Origin: Desulfosporosinus orientis DSM 765
GTDB lineage: Bacteria > Bacillota > Desulfitobacteriia > Desulfitobacteriales > Desulfitobacteriaceae
Length of the DNA stretch: 64,000 nucleotides
Direction: 5' to 3'
NCBI RefSeq assembly: GCF_000235605.1
Contig: NC_016584.1
Span: 2,530,001 to 2,594,000, forward strand
The notes below the pieces were generated by a model that saw only the letters and a program-made list of their open reading frames with translations, was not told the DNA's origin and did no database searches. Positions 41,497 through 49,979 of the stretch are shown here, piece after piece (position 1 is the stretch's first letter; the number at the start of each line of letters is the position of its first letter). The position numbers and the translations under genes were made by a program.

Positions 41497-41688
41497 ATGA
41501 ATTTTATTGGTAATATCATATGGCTGATCGTTTTTGGCTGGGAGTTTGCTGTAGCTCATTTAGTTATTGGCCTGCTTTTTTGTCTAACGATTATTGGTAT
41601 TCCCTTTGGGCTCCAACATTTTAAATTTGCTAAACTAGGTCTGATACCATTTGGAGCGAAGATTTATGAAGAAAGGCTAGGGATTTAA
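41497..41688 (+). CDS. YccF-type small inner-membrane protein
   Basis: 63 residues with two hydrophobic segments. The sequence LLFCLTIIGIPFGLQHFKFA with the following L-G-L-I-P-F-G-A matches one unit of the YccF domain, which is doubled in the larger E. coli protein. Function is unknown. GGAGGAAG stands seven bases before the ATG. It ends one base before the thioredoxin-like gene and probably shares its transcript. Confidence 0.85.
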   Translation: MNFIGNIIWLIVFGWEFAVAHLVIGLLFCLTIIGIPFGLQHFKFAKLGLIPFGAKIYEERLGI

Positions 41689-41689
41689 G

Positions 41690-42025
41690 ATGGAAAAACC
41701 AAATATGAACATTATGACGAATAGTCATATTCAAACGTATGATCATCTCGAACAGCTCATGGCAGAAGAGAAACAGGTTATTCTTTATTTCAGCTCTCGA
41801 GACTGTAATGTTTGCCATGCTGTTTTTCCAAAGTTAATGAATCTAATTAATGATTACTCAATCAAGGTCATAAAAATAGATATCAATGATCATGTAGAAA
41901 TTGCAGGGCAATTACTGGTATTTACAGTACCAACGATTCTCATGATGTATGATGGCAGAGAAGTTCTTAGAGAAAGCCGATTTATTGATTTTCAAAAAGT
42001 TGAGAGAATGTTGAATTCTTTTTAG
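41690..42025 (+). CDS. Thioredoxin-like protein
   Basis: 111 residues with a thioredoxin fold: I-L-Y-F-S-S-R-D-C39-N-V-C42-H, then K-V-I-K-I-D-I-N and the cis-proline loop F-T-V-P-T. The active site CNVC differs from the canonical CGPC, which usually shifts the redox potential and suggests a disulfide reductase with a special partner. No signal peptide, so cytoplasmic. The start (41690) lies one base after the yccF-like stop; a later start at M7 is also possible. Confidence 0.85.
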   Translation: MEKPNMNIMTNSHIQTYDHLEQLMAEEKQVILYFSSRDCNVCHAVFPKLMNLINDYSIKVIKIDINDHVEIAGQLLVFTVPTILMMYDGREVLRESRFIDFQKVERMLNSF

Positions 42026-42138
42026 GTGCTACCTCACTAATCCTGTCGAGCGCCAATCCCAGATTACGTAATCAGCGTGGTAATGAAGAACTAGTGGTTT
42101 GTTCAAACATACGGCTAATCTCAAATTGTGATTTCAAG

Positions 42139-42642
42139 TCAGTTTGCATTAGAGGTTTCTAAATTGCTCATTTTTTTATCTAAAAATCTAATGCCTTCAA
42201 TACATCCTTTAACTAATATAAAAGTAAATGAAAGAACGCCAAACGTAATATAGCTATTCCAACCTTTATGATACTTTACTAAATTCGTATTCTTTTCAAG
42301 CCAATTCTCTAGAAGTGTCATTGGTCCACTAAAAAGAAATACGCTTAAGAACATTTTTAATGGTTTCATTTTATCAGTGAATTGATTATAGATGACACAT
42401 GATAAAGGAAATAGTATGTATAAAAATACAATGTTTGAATCAAAAAAATTGGAGAAATAACGATAGGGATATCTCAAATAGCCTCGCTTTATAACAGGCC
42501 CATCAATAATAGTTGAAACTAAAGTTTTTATAAAATAGATTAGAAACCAGTCTTTTAACTGGCCTTTTTTCCTTAATAAGAAAAATATGCTTCCAGTTAT
42601 TCCTAAAATGGTCATTGAATTTAATATAGTCCTATCCTTCAT
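42139..42642 (-). CDS. CBO0543 family membrane protein
   Basis: 167 residues with four or five hydrophobic segments and the family pattern W-F-L-I-Y-F, P-Y-R-Y-F, L-Y-I-L-F-P, LLENWLEKNTNLVKYHKGWN and W-N-S-Y-I-T-F. This family is frequent in Bacillus and Clostridium and has no known role. AGGAGGT stands just upstream of the start at 42642 and supports it. Standalone, convergent with the thioredoxin-like gene. Confidence 0.8.
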   Translation of the reverse strand: MKDRTILNSMTILGITGSIFFLLRKKGQLKDWFLIYFIKTLVSTIIDGPVIKRGYLRYPYRYFSNFFDSNIVFLYILFPLSCVIYNQFTDKMKPLKMFLSVFLFSGPMTLLENWLEKNTNLVKYHKGWNSYITFGVLSFTFILVKGCIEGIRFLDKKMSNLETSNAN

Positions 42643-42918
42643 TAGAATACCTCCTATATAAATAGGATGTTCATTTTTGAGGTTATTATTTAAATTTAAA
42701 AAAAGTTAGTTAGTCTGTTTGACGGCAGCAAAATTGAGTGCGAGATTTGAATAGGATTTGTCCTGATTTAGTCAAGAATTTCGACATTTCTTGCAAAGGG
42801 GATGTGAGATAATTGGTCATATGTAATCTTATAGACCAGCTAAACATCGAATCATTCTATTGGAGTGACACGTATTTTACGGATAAGACCTCTGATGAGG
42901 GATCAAGGAGGGTCGGAA

Positions 42919-43062
42919 ATGAGTTCAAACTGCGAAAATTGCAAGATGCGTATCAAAGCAGAACAGAAGCCAAATTCATTTTTAGCGAAATTCTGGCGCT
43001 GGCATACTCGATGGTGCCCAGGCTGGAAAGCGTACCAGAAGGAATTAACGGGAAAAAAGTAA
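42919..43062 (+). CDS. 47-residue Cys/Trp-rich small protein
   Basis: ATG 42919 has AAGGAGG eight bases upstream. The product has C5-x-x-C8, a central W-R-W-H-T-R-W-C33-P-G-W-K cluster and a basic tail. Three cysteines and four tryptophans in 47 residues are far from random, and the ribosome site is excellent, so it is a real gene. Function unknown; metal binding or a membrane-surface role is possible. Confidence 0.75.
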   Translation: MSSNCENCKMRIKAEQKPNSFLAKFWRWHTRWCPGWKAYQKELTGKK

Positions 43063-43125
43063 GTTGAATTTACAAGATAGGAAATTGTAACTTAAATTAT
43101 TAAAAACAGGCCGGAGAATTGTTTG

Positions 43126-43755
43126 ATGCTGAATAATATGAGAGGCAATGAATCTGCAATAATCGTTCTGCATGAGATATATGGAATTAACCCCCATATT
43201 AAATGGGTTTGCGAACATTATTCAGAAGCAGGATACGATGTTTTATGTCCAAATTTTATCAAGTCTGATTTAGGATATTTCCATTACAATCGAGAAGAAG
43301 AAGCTTACCAATACTTCGTTAATTATGTTGGTTTTCCGTATATGGTACATGAAGTTGGAAAAATACTCATTAACTCAAGAGCAGTCTACAAAAACATAGT
43401 TCTTTTAGGATTTAGTGTTGGGGCAACCGCAGCATGGATATGCAGCGAAAAAGAAAATACTGCAGATAAAGTTATTGGCTATTATGGTTCTCGAATAAGA
43501 GATTATCAAACTATAACTCCCAGATGCCCGACGCTGCTTATTTTCGCAAAAGAGGAAAAGTCATTTAATGTTTCTGAATTGACGAGCGTTCTTGAAGAAA
43601 AGAAGTCCGTCAATGTCAGTGTGCTAGACGGAAAACATGGTTTTAGTGATCCCTTTTCGAAAAACTTTAATGAGCAATCGCAAAGAAGAGCCTCGGAATT
43701 AGTAGATGAATTTCTGTTTAGGGGAAGAGAGACGAAAAGTAATCCAGAGCGATAA
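43126..43755 (+). CDS. Dienelactone hydrolase family alpha-beta hydrolase
   Basis: 209 residues. The fold shows as I-I-V-L-H-E-I-Y-G-I-N at the start, the nucleophile elbow G-F-S-V-G near residue 97 (Ser instead of the Cys of true dienelactone hydrolases), an acid in the LIFAKEEKSF region, and the His of L-D-G-K-H-G-F. ATG 43126 has GGAG at suitable spacing; TTG 43123 is the alternative. The substrate is unknown. A 60-base piece of this gene recurs at 62168-62227. Its stop codon lies inside the terminator stem at 43742. Confidence 0.85.
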   Translation: MLNNMRGNESAIIVLHEIYGINPHIKWVCEHYSEAGYDVLCPNFIKSDLGYFHYNREEEAYQYFVNYVGFPYMVHEVGKILINSRAVYKNIVLLGFSVGATAAWICSEKENTADKVIGYYGSRIRDYQTITPRCPTLLIFAKEEKSFNVSELTSVLEEKKSVNVSVLDGKHGFSDPFSKNFNEQSQRRASELVDEFLFRGRETKSNPER

Positions 43756-43776
43756 TAGGCTCTGGGTTTTTACTTT
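43742..43776 (+). terminator. Terminator overlapping the hydrolase stop codon
   Basis: ATCCAGAG (43742-43749) and CTCTGGGT (43760-43767), followed by TTTTAC. Near twin of the one at 41145. Confidence 0.8.
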
Positions 43777-43839
43777 TATTTAACTGCTTTATGCAGTCAA
43801 TTTCTCTATAGAAAGGATTTCGTCATATCCATCATGTAG

Positions 43840-44019
43840 CTAATATTTGTCATGGCCATACTGCTTAGTTTCTTCCTCAGTTTTCTTATGAGTTTTCTTT
43901 GCATAACAGAATTCCGGAAGCGAATCTGCCCAGGGTATAAAGCCTTCCAATAACTCCAGCTTGTTATGAAAGTCCAGATTAGGCAGATTTCTAAATAGGT
44001 AGACCAGATATTCATAAGG
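43840..44019 (-). pseudogene. IS66 family transposase C-terminal remnant
   Basis: The minus strand reads PYEYLVYLFRNLPNLDF, then L-E-L-L-E-G-F-I-P-W-A-D-S-L-P-E-F, the IS66 C-terminal signature ending just after W-x-x-x-L-P. Only the last ~60 codons remain. A related scrap lies at 58928-58990. Confidence 0.8.
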
Positions 44020-44030
44020 TTAATCCGAAT

Positions 44031-44372
44031 CTAGTCCTCATTTTGCGACCGATCAGCTAACTTTAAAAAAGCCTGATTAATATTTGCAATTCGCAGTTCC
44101 ATTTTCCTTGCTGCAGCATCCAAAGTAAAACCGTCATCTAATAGCTCTTTAATCAAGATGATTTTCTTAATGTTCAGATAGTTATACCGCCGTACAGAGC
44201 CTTCTCCTTCCTTCATTGATTGAATAATCCCCTTTTCCTCCCAATAGCGTATCTGTCTTTGTGGGACACCTGTAATATCTGACACCTCTCCAATTCCCAC
44301 CACCAGTTTGCTTAAAAGGTCAAAATCCAAAAGAACATTGGCTTCATCTTTGATATCCAACTGCGTCACCAC
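44031..44372 (-). CDS. MerR family transcriptional regulator (short)
   Basis: 113 residues with a single MerR winged helix: VGIGEVSDITGVPQRQIRYW, E-E-K-G-I-I, then R-R-Y-N-Y-L and a short coiled coil, but no ligand domain. The build resembles GlnR/TnrA-type or drug-pump regulators. It is divergent from the MFS gene; a palindrome between them (44448-44466) is the likely operator. Confidence 0.88.
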   Translation of the reverse strand: MVTQLDIKDEANVLLDFDLLSKLVVGIGEVSDITGVPQRQIRYWEEKGIIQSMKEGEGSVRRYNYLNIKKIILIKELLDDGFTLDAAARKMELRIANINQAFLKLADRSQNED

Positions 44373-44438
44373 TCTCCATTCATTGTAGATATTTTACGTC
44401 AACGGATAATATTTTGCAAATGCTCCACTCGAAAGATA

Positions 44439-44466
44439 TTGACATGTATTGTAATAATGTTACAAT
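44439..44466 (+). promoter_or_regulatory. MFS promoter with MerR-type operator
   Basis: TTGACA (44439-44444) is followed by the perfect palindrome ATTGTAA-TAATG-TTACAAT (44448-44466), whose right end supplies a -10-like TACAAT at 16-bp spacing, or AATAGA at 19 bp. The dyad between and over the promoter boxes fits the adjacent MerR regulator. Confidence 0.7.
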
Positions 44467-44512
44467 AGAGGCGTCTTACTTCCGGAAGCAAGGTGAGAAA
44501 GGGGCTGTTTAT

Positions 44513-45713
44513 ATGAGTATTTCTGTGACCAACGAACAACTACACCAACAACAAGTTAACAGGAACTTAACCGTAGTGACTATTTTACTTGCCTTGTGTG
44601 GCCTAACTGTGGTTTCGAACGTCTATACGATGATCCCGCTCATTGGGATACTTTCTTCTACGTTTCACGTTCCAACCGCAACAGCCGCATGGGCAGGCAG
44701 CAGTGTCTTTTCGCTTTTTTATGCGTTTGGATTTTTAATTTTTGGGCCAATTTCTGACCGTTTCGGGCGAAAACAGGTTTTAGTGCCGGGTATGATTACC
44801 TTATCAGTAAGCACTTTGCTCGTGAGTTTCGCTCAATCGATTCAGTCGTTACTTTATTTCCGTGCCGTGCAAGGTTTTGTTGCTGCCTCATTTGGCCCGG
44901 TGGCCTTAGCTTACGTGTTTGAATATCTATCCACCGGTAAAAAGGCCCACAGCCGTTGCCTTGATTAGTACTGGGTTTCTATTAGCAGGTATCGTAGGAC
45001 AGATTGTTAGTTCCTCTATCGCTAGTTCGCTGGGTTGGCCCTATGTGTTCATTTCGTTTGCAGTGGTTTACGTTTTAGCTTTCCTGCTGACTTTGGCAAT
45101 TCTACCAACTGTTCCTGTTAAGCACACCGGACTCAGTCTTTTTGCAGTGTGGAAGCAAATGTTCGGGTTGTTACGGGACGTGAGCCTAGTTAAGGGATAT
45201 ACCATAACTTTTACCCTGCTCCTCTCCTTCGTAGGGATGTACTCTTCCCTGGGCGGGTATTTGGCAAATACCCACGGGTTAAAGCCTGAGCAGTTACTGA
45301 GTATCAGAGCTGCAGGGATTCTTGGAATGATGATGTCGCCATTTGCCGGAAAGTTTACCGCACGCTTTGGTTACAAAAGGGTACTACTGGCCGGATTGAT
45401 TGGGGCAACCACAGGTCTTTGGTTGGAATGGGCAATGCCAACCGTAGCCCTTATCACATTAGCTTCGGTAGTGTTTGTGGCGGGTATTTCCATAGTCGTG
45501 CCTACTCTTATCAATATCATTGGCATCTTAGGTAAACAAGCTAGGGGTGGAGCAGTTGCGTTATACACCTTCATCCTATTTTTAGGTGCCAGCGCCGGAC
45601 CGATAATTGCTGCACTTGCAGGTTTTAAAGTGATAAGTTTAGTTTTCGTTGGAATACTCACCTCCTCTACGTTACTTTCATTAACGCTTCGGATACCAAA
45701 GGAGGGGAGATAG
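44513..45713 (+). pseudogene. MFS transporter with a single-base frameshift
   Basis: The first part (44513-44968) has the N-terminal MFS half with D-R-F-G-R-K-Q between segments 2 and 3 and a YFRAVQGFVAASFGPVALAY helix. At a run of five A's (about 44939-44943) the frame is lost and a stop follows. Removing one A joins it to R-P-T-A-V-A-L-I-S-T-G-F and a complete C-terminal half ending at 45713. All twelve segments are otherwise intact, so it is a recent mutation, slippage-restored expression, or a sequence error. Family: YwoG/AraJ-like drug exporters. Confidence 0.85.
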
Positions 45714-45837
45714 GATTATGGAAAACCCGGATTTCGGATTATTTTGCACAGGCGACCAACTGGGGAGCCTATGGATTGACCGGCATGAGAACTTCGATCG
45801 GCGATTTTGTAAAATTAAAAACATAGGAGTGAAAAGT

Positions 45838-46812
45838 GTGGCCAATACCAAGGAAAAACACCGAATAATTTCAGATCGTTTCATTGATGCGTTAACGAGT
45901 GAAACGGACCTAGGTTTAAGTCGAATATTAAGTTTGGTTAAGACGGATACAACTTTGTGTTTAGAAATCAGGAGAAATTATATTAACATTTACTATCGTG
46001 GGGGAAATATTATGAAGATCTCGGAGGATAAGGACCTGTTTTTCGCTTCCTTCGATTCGAAGTATATTACTAAGGGCTTAATGAAGGAATTGCCACCCGC
46101 TGTACTCTCGACCTTTAATGATGTATCAGAGTGGATTTGGGCAATACCTTTTTTAAAGCATGAAATGGATTTGTGGTTTGGGAAAAACCATAAAAACGAG
46201 AGAGAATTTCAACAATTGATGGTTCGTGAAAACAATTTTAAAGGTTCTGCAAAAGGAACCGACTATTTTATTTGCGATATTGAGTATGCCAATTCCGAGG
46301 GACGGTTTGATTTAGTTGCGGCATATTGGCCATCATCCGGGGCAGAGCGTAAAAATAATAGAAATATTGGATTGTCGTTCATTGAAATGAAATATATGGA
46401 CGGAGCGTTGACGGGCAAAGCAGGTATCCGTAATCATATACAAGATATGAGAAATTATTTAGACCCTGCCTATGACAATCTGTCTAAACTGAAAGATGAA
46501 ATGAAGGAAGTCTTTAACATTAAACAAAAACTTGGTTTGATTGATAATCAGAAGCATATCGAAAAATTCAACGACCAAAAACCGGAATACATTTTTGTAT
46601 TTGCCAATCATGATCCGGATTCACAGATATTGTACGATGAGCTGCAAAAAGTAAAGGCTATTACAGATGAGCTTCCGTTTGATCTGAAAATTGCTACAAG
46701 TAATTTTATGGGATATGGATTATATAGACAAAACATTTATGAACTAAACGATTTCTTGAATTTATTTAGCAAACAAATATATGCTAAAGTTACAGGGAGT
46801 AATAAATGCTGA
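45838..46812 (+). CDS. PD-(D/E)XK nuclease-like protein of unknown role
   Basis: About 324 residues from GTG 45838, which follows AGGAGTG at good spacing; the frame runs further upstream but over remnant sequence. The central part reads E-G-R-F-D158-L-V-A-A-Y-W, then about 24 residues, then L-S-F-I-E183-M-K185-Y, the D...E-x-K arrangement of PD-(D/E)XK nucleases, with an upstream E122 in a helix. No membrane span or signal. No partner methyltransferase, helicase or toxin-antitoxin gene adjoins it. It might be an orphan defence or repair nuclease; that is inference from the motif. Confidence 0.65.
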   Translation: MANTKEKHRIISDRFIDALTSETDLGLSRILSLVKTDTTLCLEIRRNYINIYYRGGNIMKISEDKDLFFASFDSKYITKGLMKELPPAVLSTFNDVSEWIWAIPFLKHEMDLWFGKNHKNEREFQQLMVRENNFKGSAKGTDYFICDIEYANSEGRFDLVAAYWPSSGAERKNNRNIGLSFIEMKYMDGALTGKAGIRNHIQDMRNYLDPAYDNLSKLKDEMKEVFNIKQKLGLIDNQKHIEKFNDQKPEYIFVFANHDPDSQILYDELQKVKAITDELPFDLKIATSNFMGYGLYRQNIYELNDFLNLFSKQIYAKVTGSNKC

Positions 46813-47024
46813 TTAATTGAATGAAAGTTATGCTAAGGTGTCTGAATATACTGGTGGGAATGAGTAGTGTAACCTCGGAATTCGTACATAAAATGTATAA
46901 GAGAAAATCTTGATTCACGTTGTAATGGCTGAATATTAAAGAAGAACCCTGAAATCAGATTAATTTCTGATTAGGTGAAGAGATACATGCGTGGTCACTG
47001 ACTAAACTTGAATGGAGGTTTACC

Positions 47025-47369
47025 ATGCTCGATTTTCCGGAGTTTATGAAATCAAGTAAAAACCGAATTAGTGACAAAGAGCAGAATACACAGGATATAG
47101 AGGGGTATTATTATACTGGTACTGACGGCAGTCAGATGGCATTTTGGACATGTTATGCCGACAGAACTTCTAAGAAACATAAGCATGAATTCGATGAGTA
47201 TATGGTTTGTATTTCTGGCCAATATACAGTAATTATGAACGATGAAGAGTTTGTTCTTAATCCGGGAGATGAGATCTTCATTCCAAAAGGGACTGAGCAA
47301 TGGGGAAAGTGTGTTGCTGGAACAAGAACGATCCATGTATTTGGTGGTAAACGTGTTCTTGGAGAATGA
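47025..47369 (+). CDS. Cupin domain protein
   Basis: 114 residues with one cupin barrel: K-H-K-H-E-F-D-E-Y-M (metal ligands H, H, E) and G-D-E-I-F-I-P-K-G-T-E-Q in the second half, with the usual G and P turn residues. The third His of motif 2 is not evident. GGAGG precedes the ATG at ideal distance. Function not predictable; sugar- or small-molecule-binding cupins of this size are common. Confidence 0.85.
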   Translation: MLDFPEFMKSSKNRISDKEQNTQDIEGYYYTGTDGSQMAFWTCYADRTSKKHKHEFDEYMVCISGQYTVIMNDEEFVLNPGDEIFIPKGTEQWGKCVAGTRTIHVFGGKRVLGE

Positions 47370-47398
47370 ACTGAATTCCCTGCTGGGAGCGTTTAGAG

Positions 47399-47590
47399 TT
47401 GGTACATTCAAAACCAAATAATCTAAACGGCTTAGTGGGGTTCGGAAATATCGGCAAAGAAGTTGCCAAGCGGGTAAAAATCGGACTTGAAATGGAAGTG
47501 ACGGCCTGGACCAGAAGACATGGCAAGGGTGTCCATCGTGAGGTGGATGAAATAGGCGAATTCCATTGGAATTCGCCCCTTCTCGATTAA
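47399..47590 (+). pseudogene. D-2-hydroxyacid dehydrogenase NAD-domain scrap
   Basis: The frame reads L-N-G-L-V-G-F-G-N-I-G-K-E-V-A-K-R-V, the G-x-G-x-x-G dinucleotide loop of D-isomer 2-hydroxyacid dehydrogenases, and breaks off after M-E-V-T-A-W-T-R-R. Both ends of the protein are missing. Confidence 0.75.
47555..47580 (+). terminator. Hairpin terminator-like
   Basis: GGCGAATTCC (47555-47564) pairs with GGAATTCGCC (47568-47577), followed by a C/T-rich tail. It falls inside the frame of the dehydrogenase scrap. Confidence 0.6.
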
Positions 47591-47785
47591 TAATTAGCAC
47601 CAGCGTAGTTCATAAATGAATGCTGGTGCTATTGTCATTTGGACATTAATGATTAATTAAAGATTAATTTTCATTCCGAATTAGCACTTTTAGACATATG
47701 TATTTAATGATAGAATTATATAATAAATTGATTATATCAAAGAAGCAGCCCCCTTGGGAATGAACTTATAAGAAGGTGTAGTATT

Positions 47786-48856
47786 ATGGAAATTAAACAA
47801 GACTTGATGACACCAAAGGAGAGGATGCAAGCATTTGCCCAAGGCAAACCTACGGATAGAATTCCCTGTAACCCTATCATGGGTGAGACCTTATCCTCTT
47901 TGATTGGACGCACTACATATGAAGTTTATCATGATCCGGAAGTATATGCAGACCTGGAAATTGCTCTTTTTCGCAAATTCAGACATGATGCTGTCGGCGT
48001 AGGAATAGGTCTGAGAGAAGTTGCTGAAGCCATGGGGACTAAAGTTATATATCCTCCCAATAATATTTCCTATGTTGCTGAACCCGCCTTAAAGGATATT
48101 CGGGATGTCGCTAAACTTTCTCCTGTCAATCCTTATCAAGACGGTAAGATCCCCATTAGATTAATAGCCTTAAAAATGACTAGGGATGCTTTATTTAAAG
48201 AAGTAAATGTGAGCTGCGGCATCCCAGGTCCATTTACAACGGCATCGGGTTTATTAGGAACTGAGAATTTATTAAAAGCTTTAATAAAGTATCCCGAAAA
48301 AGTTCATGAGCTCATGGAAATTATCGTGGAGTCAAACTTTAGAATTATCGATATTGCAGCAGAAATGGGTGTTGGGATTGGTATAGCTGATCCGATTTCG
48401 TCGTCAACTATTATCAGCAAGAAATTCTTTCAGATTTTTTCTATGCCTTATGTGGAAAAATGCATTGATAGAATAAAACAAAAAACCGGAGGGGGTATGT
48501 CTATACATGTTTGCGGCAAGAGTAAAAAGATTTGGGGCGATTTAGTTGAAATAGGAATCACTTCATTGAGCATTGATGATATTGAGGATCTGGAAGATGC
48601 AAAGAATGCGGTTGGGGATAAAGTATGTTTGGTTGGCAATGTGCCTCCTGTAGACATAGTAAGGAATGGAACTTATGAAGACGTTGTCAGGGAGAGTAAG
48701 TTTTGTATAAAAAAAGCCCATGATAATCCAAAGGGTTTCATACTTTCAACTGGATGTCAGATTCCGATGAATGCGCCTATAGAAAATATACAGGCACTTT
48801 TGGATACGGCAAGAAGTTATGGCGTTTATCCGGTAAAGCCTGAATTATGGGAATAG
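47786..48856 (+). CDS. Uroporphyrinogen decarboxylase family protein (MtaA/CmuA-like)
   Basis: 356 residues. The TIM-barrel family is clear from M-T-P-K-E-R-M-Q-A-F-A, DPISSSTIISKKFFQIF and the zinc site H-V-C-G near residue 238 with a second Cys in S-T-G-C-Q-I-P near 330. The H-x-C plus C zinc set marks the methylcobamide-dependent methyltransferase branch (MtaA/MtbA) rather than true HemE. It would move methyl groups from a corrinoid protein, but no corrinoid protein or coenzyme partner is adjacent. GAAGGTG precedes the ATG. Confidence 0.88.
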   Translation: MEIKQDLMTPKERMQAFAQGKPTDRIPCNPIMGETLSSLIGRTTYEVYHDPEVYADLEIALFRKFRHDAVGVGIGLREVAEAMGTKVIYPPNNISYVAEPALKDIRDVAKLSPVNPYQDGKIPIRLIALKMTRDALFKEVNVSCGIPGPFTTASGLLGTENLLKALIKYPEKVHELMEIIVESNFRIIDIAAEMGVGIGIADPISSSTIISKKFFQIFSMPYVEKCIDRIKQKTGGGMSIHVCGKSKKIWGDLVEIGITSLSIDDIEDLEDAKNAVGDKVCLVGNVPPVDIVRNGTYEDVVRESKFCIKKAHDNPKGFILSTGCQIPMNAPIENIQALLDTARSYGVYPVKPELWE

Positions 48857-49089
48857 GTAGATAATAATTAGTAGGCAGAGGCTATATATTCTCAAAAATA
48901 ATGGTATAATGTGTGTGTAATAAATAACAATAACTGAATGATTATGAAAAAAGACGTTTTAAAGTAAAGGGAAAAATAGTACATATTTGATGTCGAATTT
49001 TTCATAACTCATAACTAAAGAAGGAGAGGTGAATGAATAACAGTATTTGTTATTTTTTTCATAAACTAAATATACGAGGTGGTCAAAAT

Positions 49090-49911
49090 ATGAAAAAGAA
49101 AATTTTTGGTATACTATTATGCATAAGTATGGCTGTAATTTTAGTGGGTGGGTGTTCTAGTACAAATACAAGTTCAGCAGGTAAATCTGAAGAAAAAACG
49201 GTAATTAATATTGGAACAAGCTCAGTTTCAAAAGATTTAGCTGAATCAGGAAAAAAAGCACTTGAAGATATGGGATACAAAGTGGAAATTAAAGTATTTG
49301 ACGATTATGTATTACCTAATGATGCCTTAGCGGAAGGAACATTGGATGCAAACTTTTATCAACATGAACCATATATGAATAACTATAATAAATCACATGG
49401 TACAAACATTATTATGCTGGAACCCAAATTATACAATTACTATACGGGTCTCTATTCTGTTAAAGCAGATAGCATTGAAGATTTGCCAAATGGCGGAGCA
49501 GTCGGTATTGCCCAAGATGCTGCTAATATTAGTGTACAGTTAAAACAATTGCAGGAAGCTGGAATTATTACCTTATCAGATAAGCCGGCGGCTGGTGATT
49601 TTTATACAGTGGCGGATATTGTTAAAAACCCTCATAATTATGATTTTGTACAGTCCGATCATGTGAAATATAAGAACATGGATGATTATACCATTGTTAT
49701 TGGTACGTCAAATACAATGGCTGAAGCTGGCGTCGATCCCACCAAACATCTTCTTAAGAAATTTGTAGATCAAGATTTAACGCAAGGCATTTGTGTATTG
49801 GCCCAAAATAAAGATACCAAGTGGGCTAAAGATATAATGACTGCTTATACATCAAAGGAAGCTATAGCTAATGTTCCGGCTTCTTCAGGATTTGAATACG
49901 CTGGAAAATAG
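49090..49911 (+). CDS. metQ: Methionine ABC transporter substrate-binding lipoprotein
   Basis: 273 residues. The signal peptide has a lipobox I-L-V-G-G-C near residue 21, then the NlpA/MetQ domain: I-N-I-G-T-S-S-V-S-K-D, L-A-E-G-T-L-D-A-N-F-Y-Q-H and G-A-V-G-I-A-Q-D-A-A-N. The protein binds methionine on the outer face of the membrane. ATG 49090 has GAGGTGG upstream; a longer frame from 49033 adds a non-signal leader. First of metQ-metN-metI, but separated from metN by a terminator. No S-box or T-box is visible upstream. Confidence 0.93.
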   Translation: MKKKIFGILLCISMAVILVGGCSSTNTSSAGKSEEKTVINIGTSSVSKDLAESGKKALEDMGYKVEIKVFDDYVLPNDALAEGTLDANFYQHEPYMNNYNKSHGTNIIMLEPKLYNYYTGLYSVKADSIEDLPNGGAVGIAQDAANISVQLKQLQEAGIITLSDKPAAGDFYTVADIVKNPHNYDFVQSDHVKYKNMDDYTIVIGTSNTMAEAGVDPTKHLLKKFVDQDLTQGICVLAQNKDTKWAKDIMTAYTSKEAIANVPASSGFEYAGK

Positions 49912-49922
49912 TTAGAAGTGAT

Positions 49923-49957
49923 AAAAAATGCAACAAAATTTTCTTGTTGCATTTTTT
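49923..49957 (+). terminator. Terminator between metQ and metN
   Basis: AAATGCAACAA and TTGTTGCATTT arms with A and T tails, 12 bases after the metQ stop. Partial read-through would give excess lipoprotein over ABC core. Confidence 0.85.
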
Positions 49958-49979
49958 ATTGAATACGAGGAGATAAATT

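Noticed and set aside
44930-44950. Programmed frameshifting in the MFS gene
   Set aside because: There is no slippery heptamer with a downstream pseudoknot that I can see, so simple mutation or sequence error is more likely; kept only as a lesser possibility.
48857-49089. Possible SAM riboswitch or T-box ahead of metQ
   Set aside because: No S-box core or T-box sequence is visible; only an AT-rich leader with two short hairpins.
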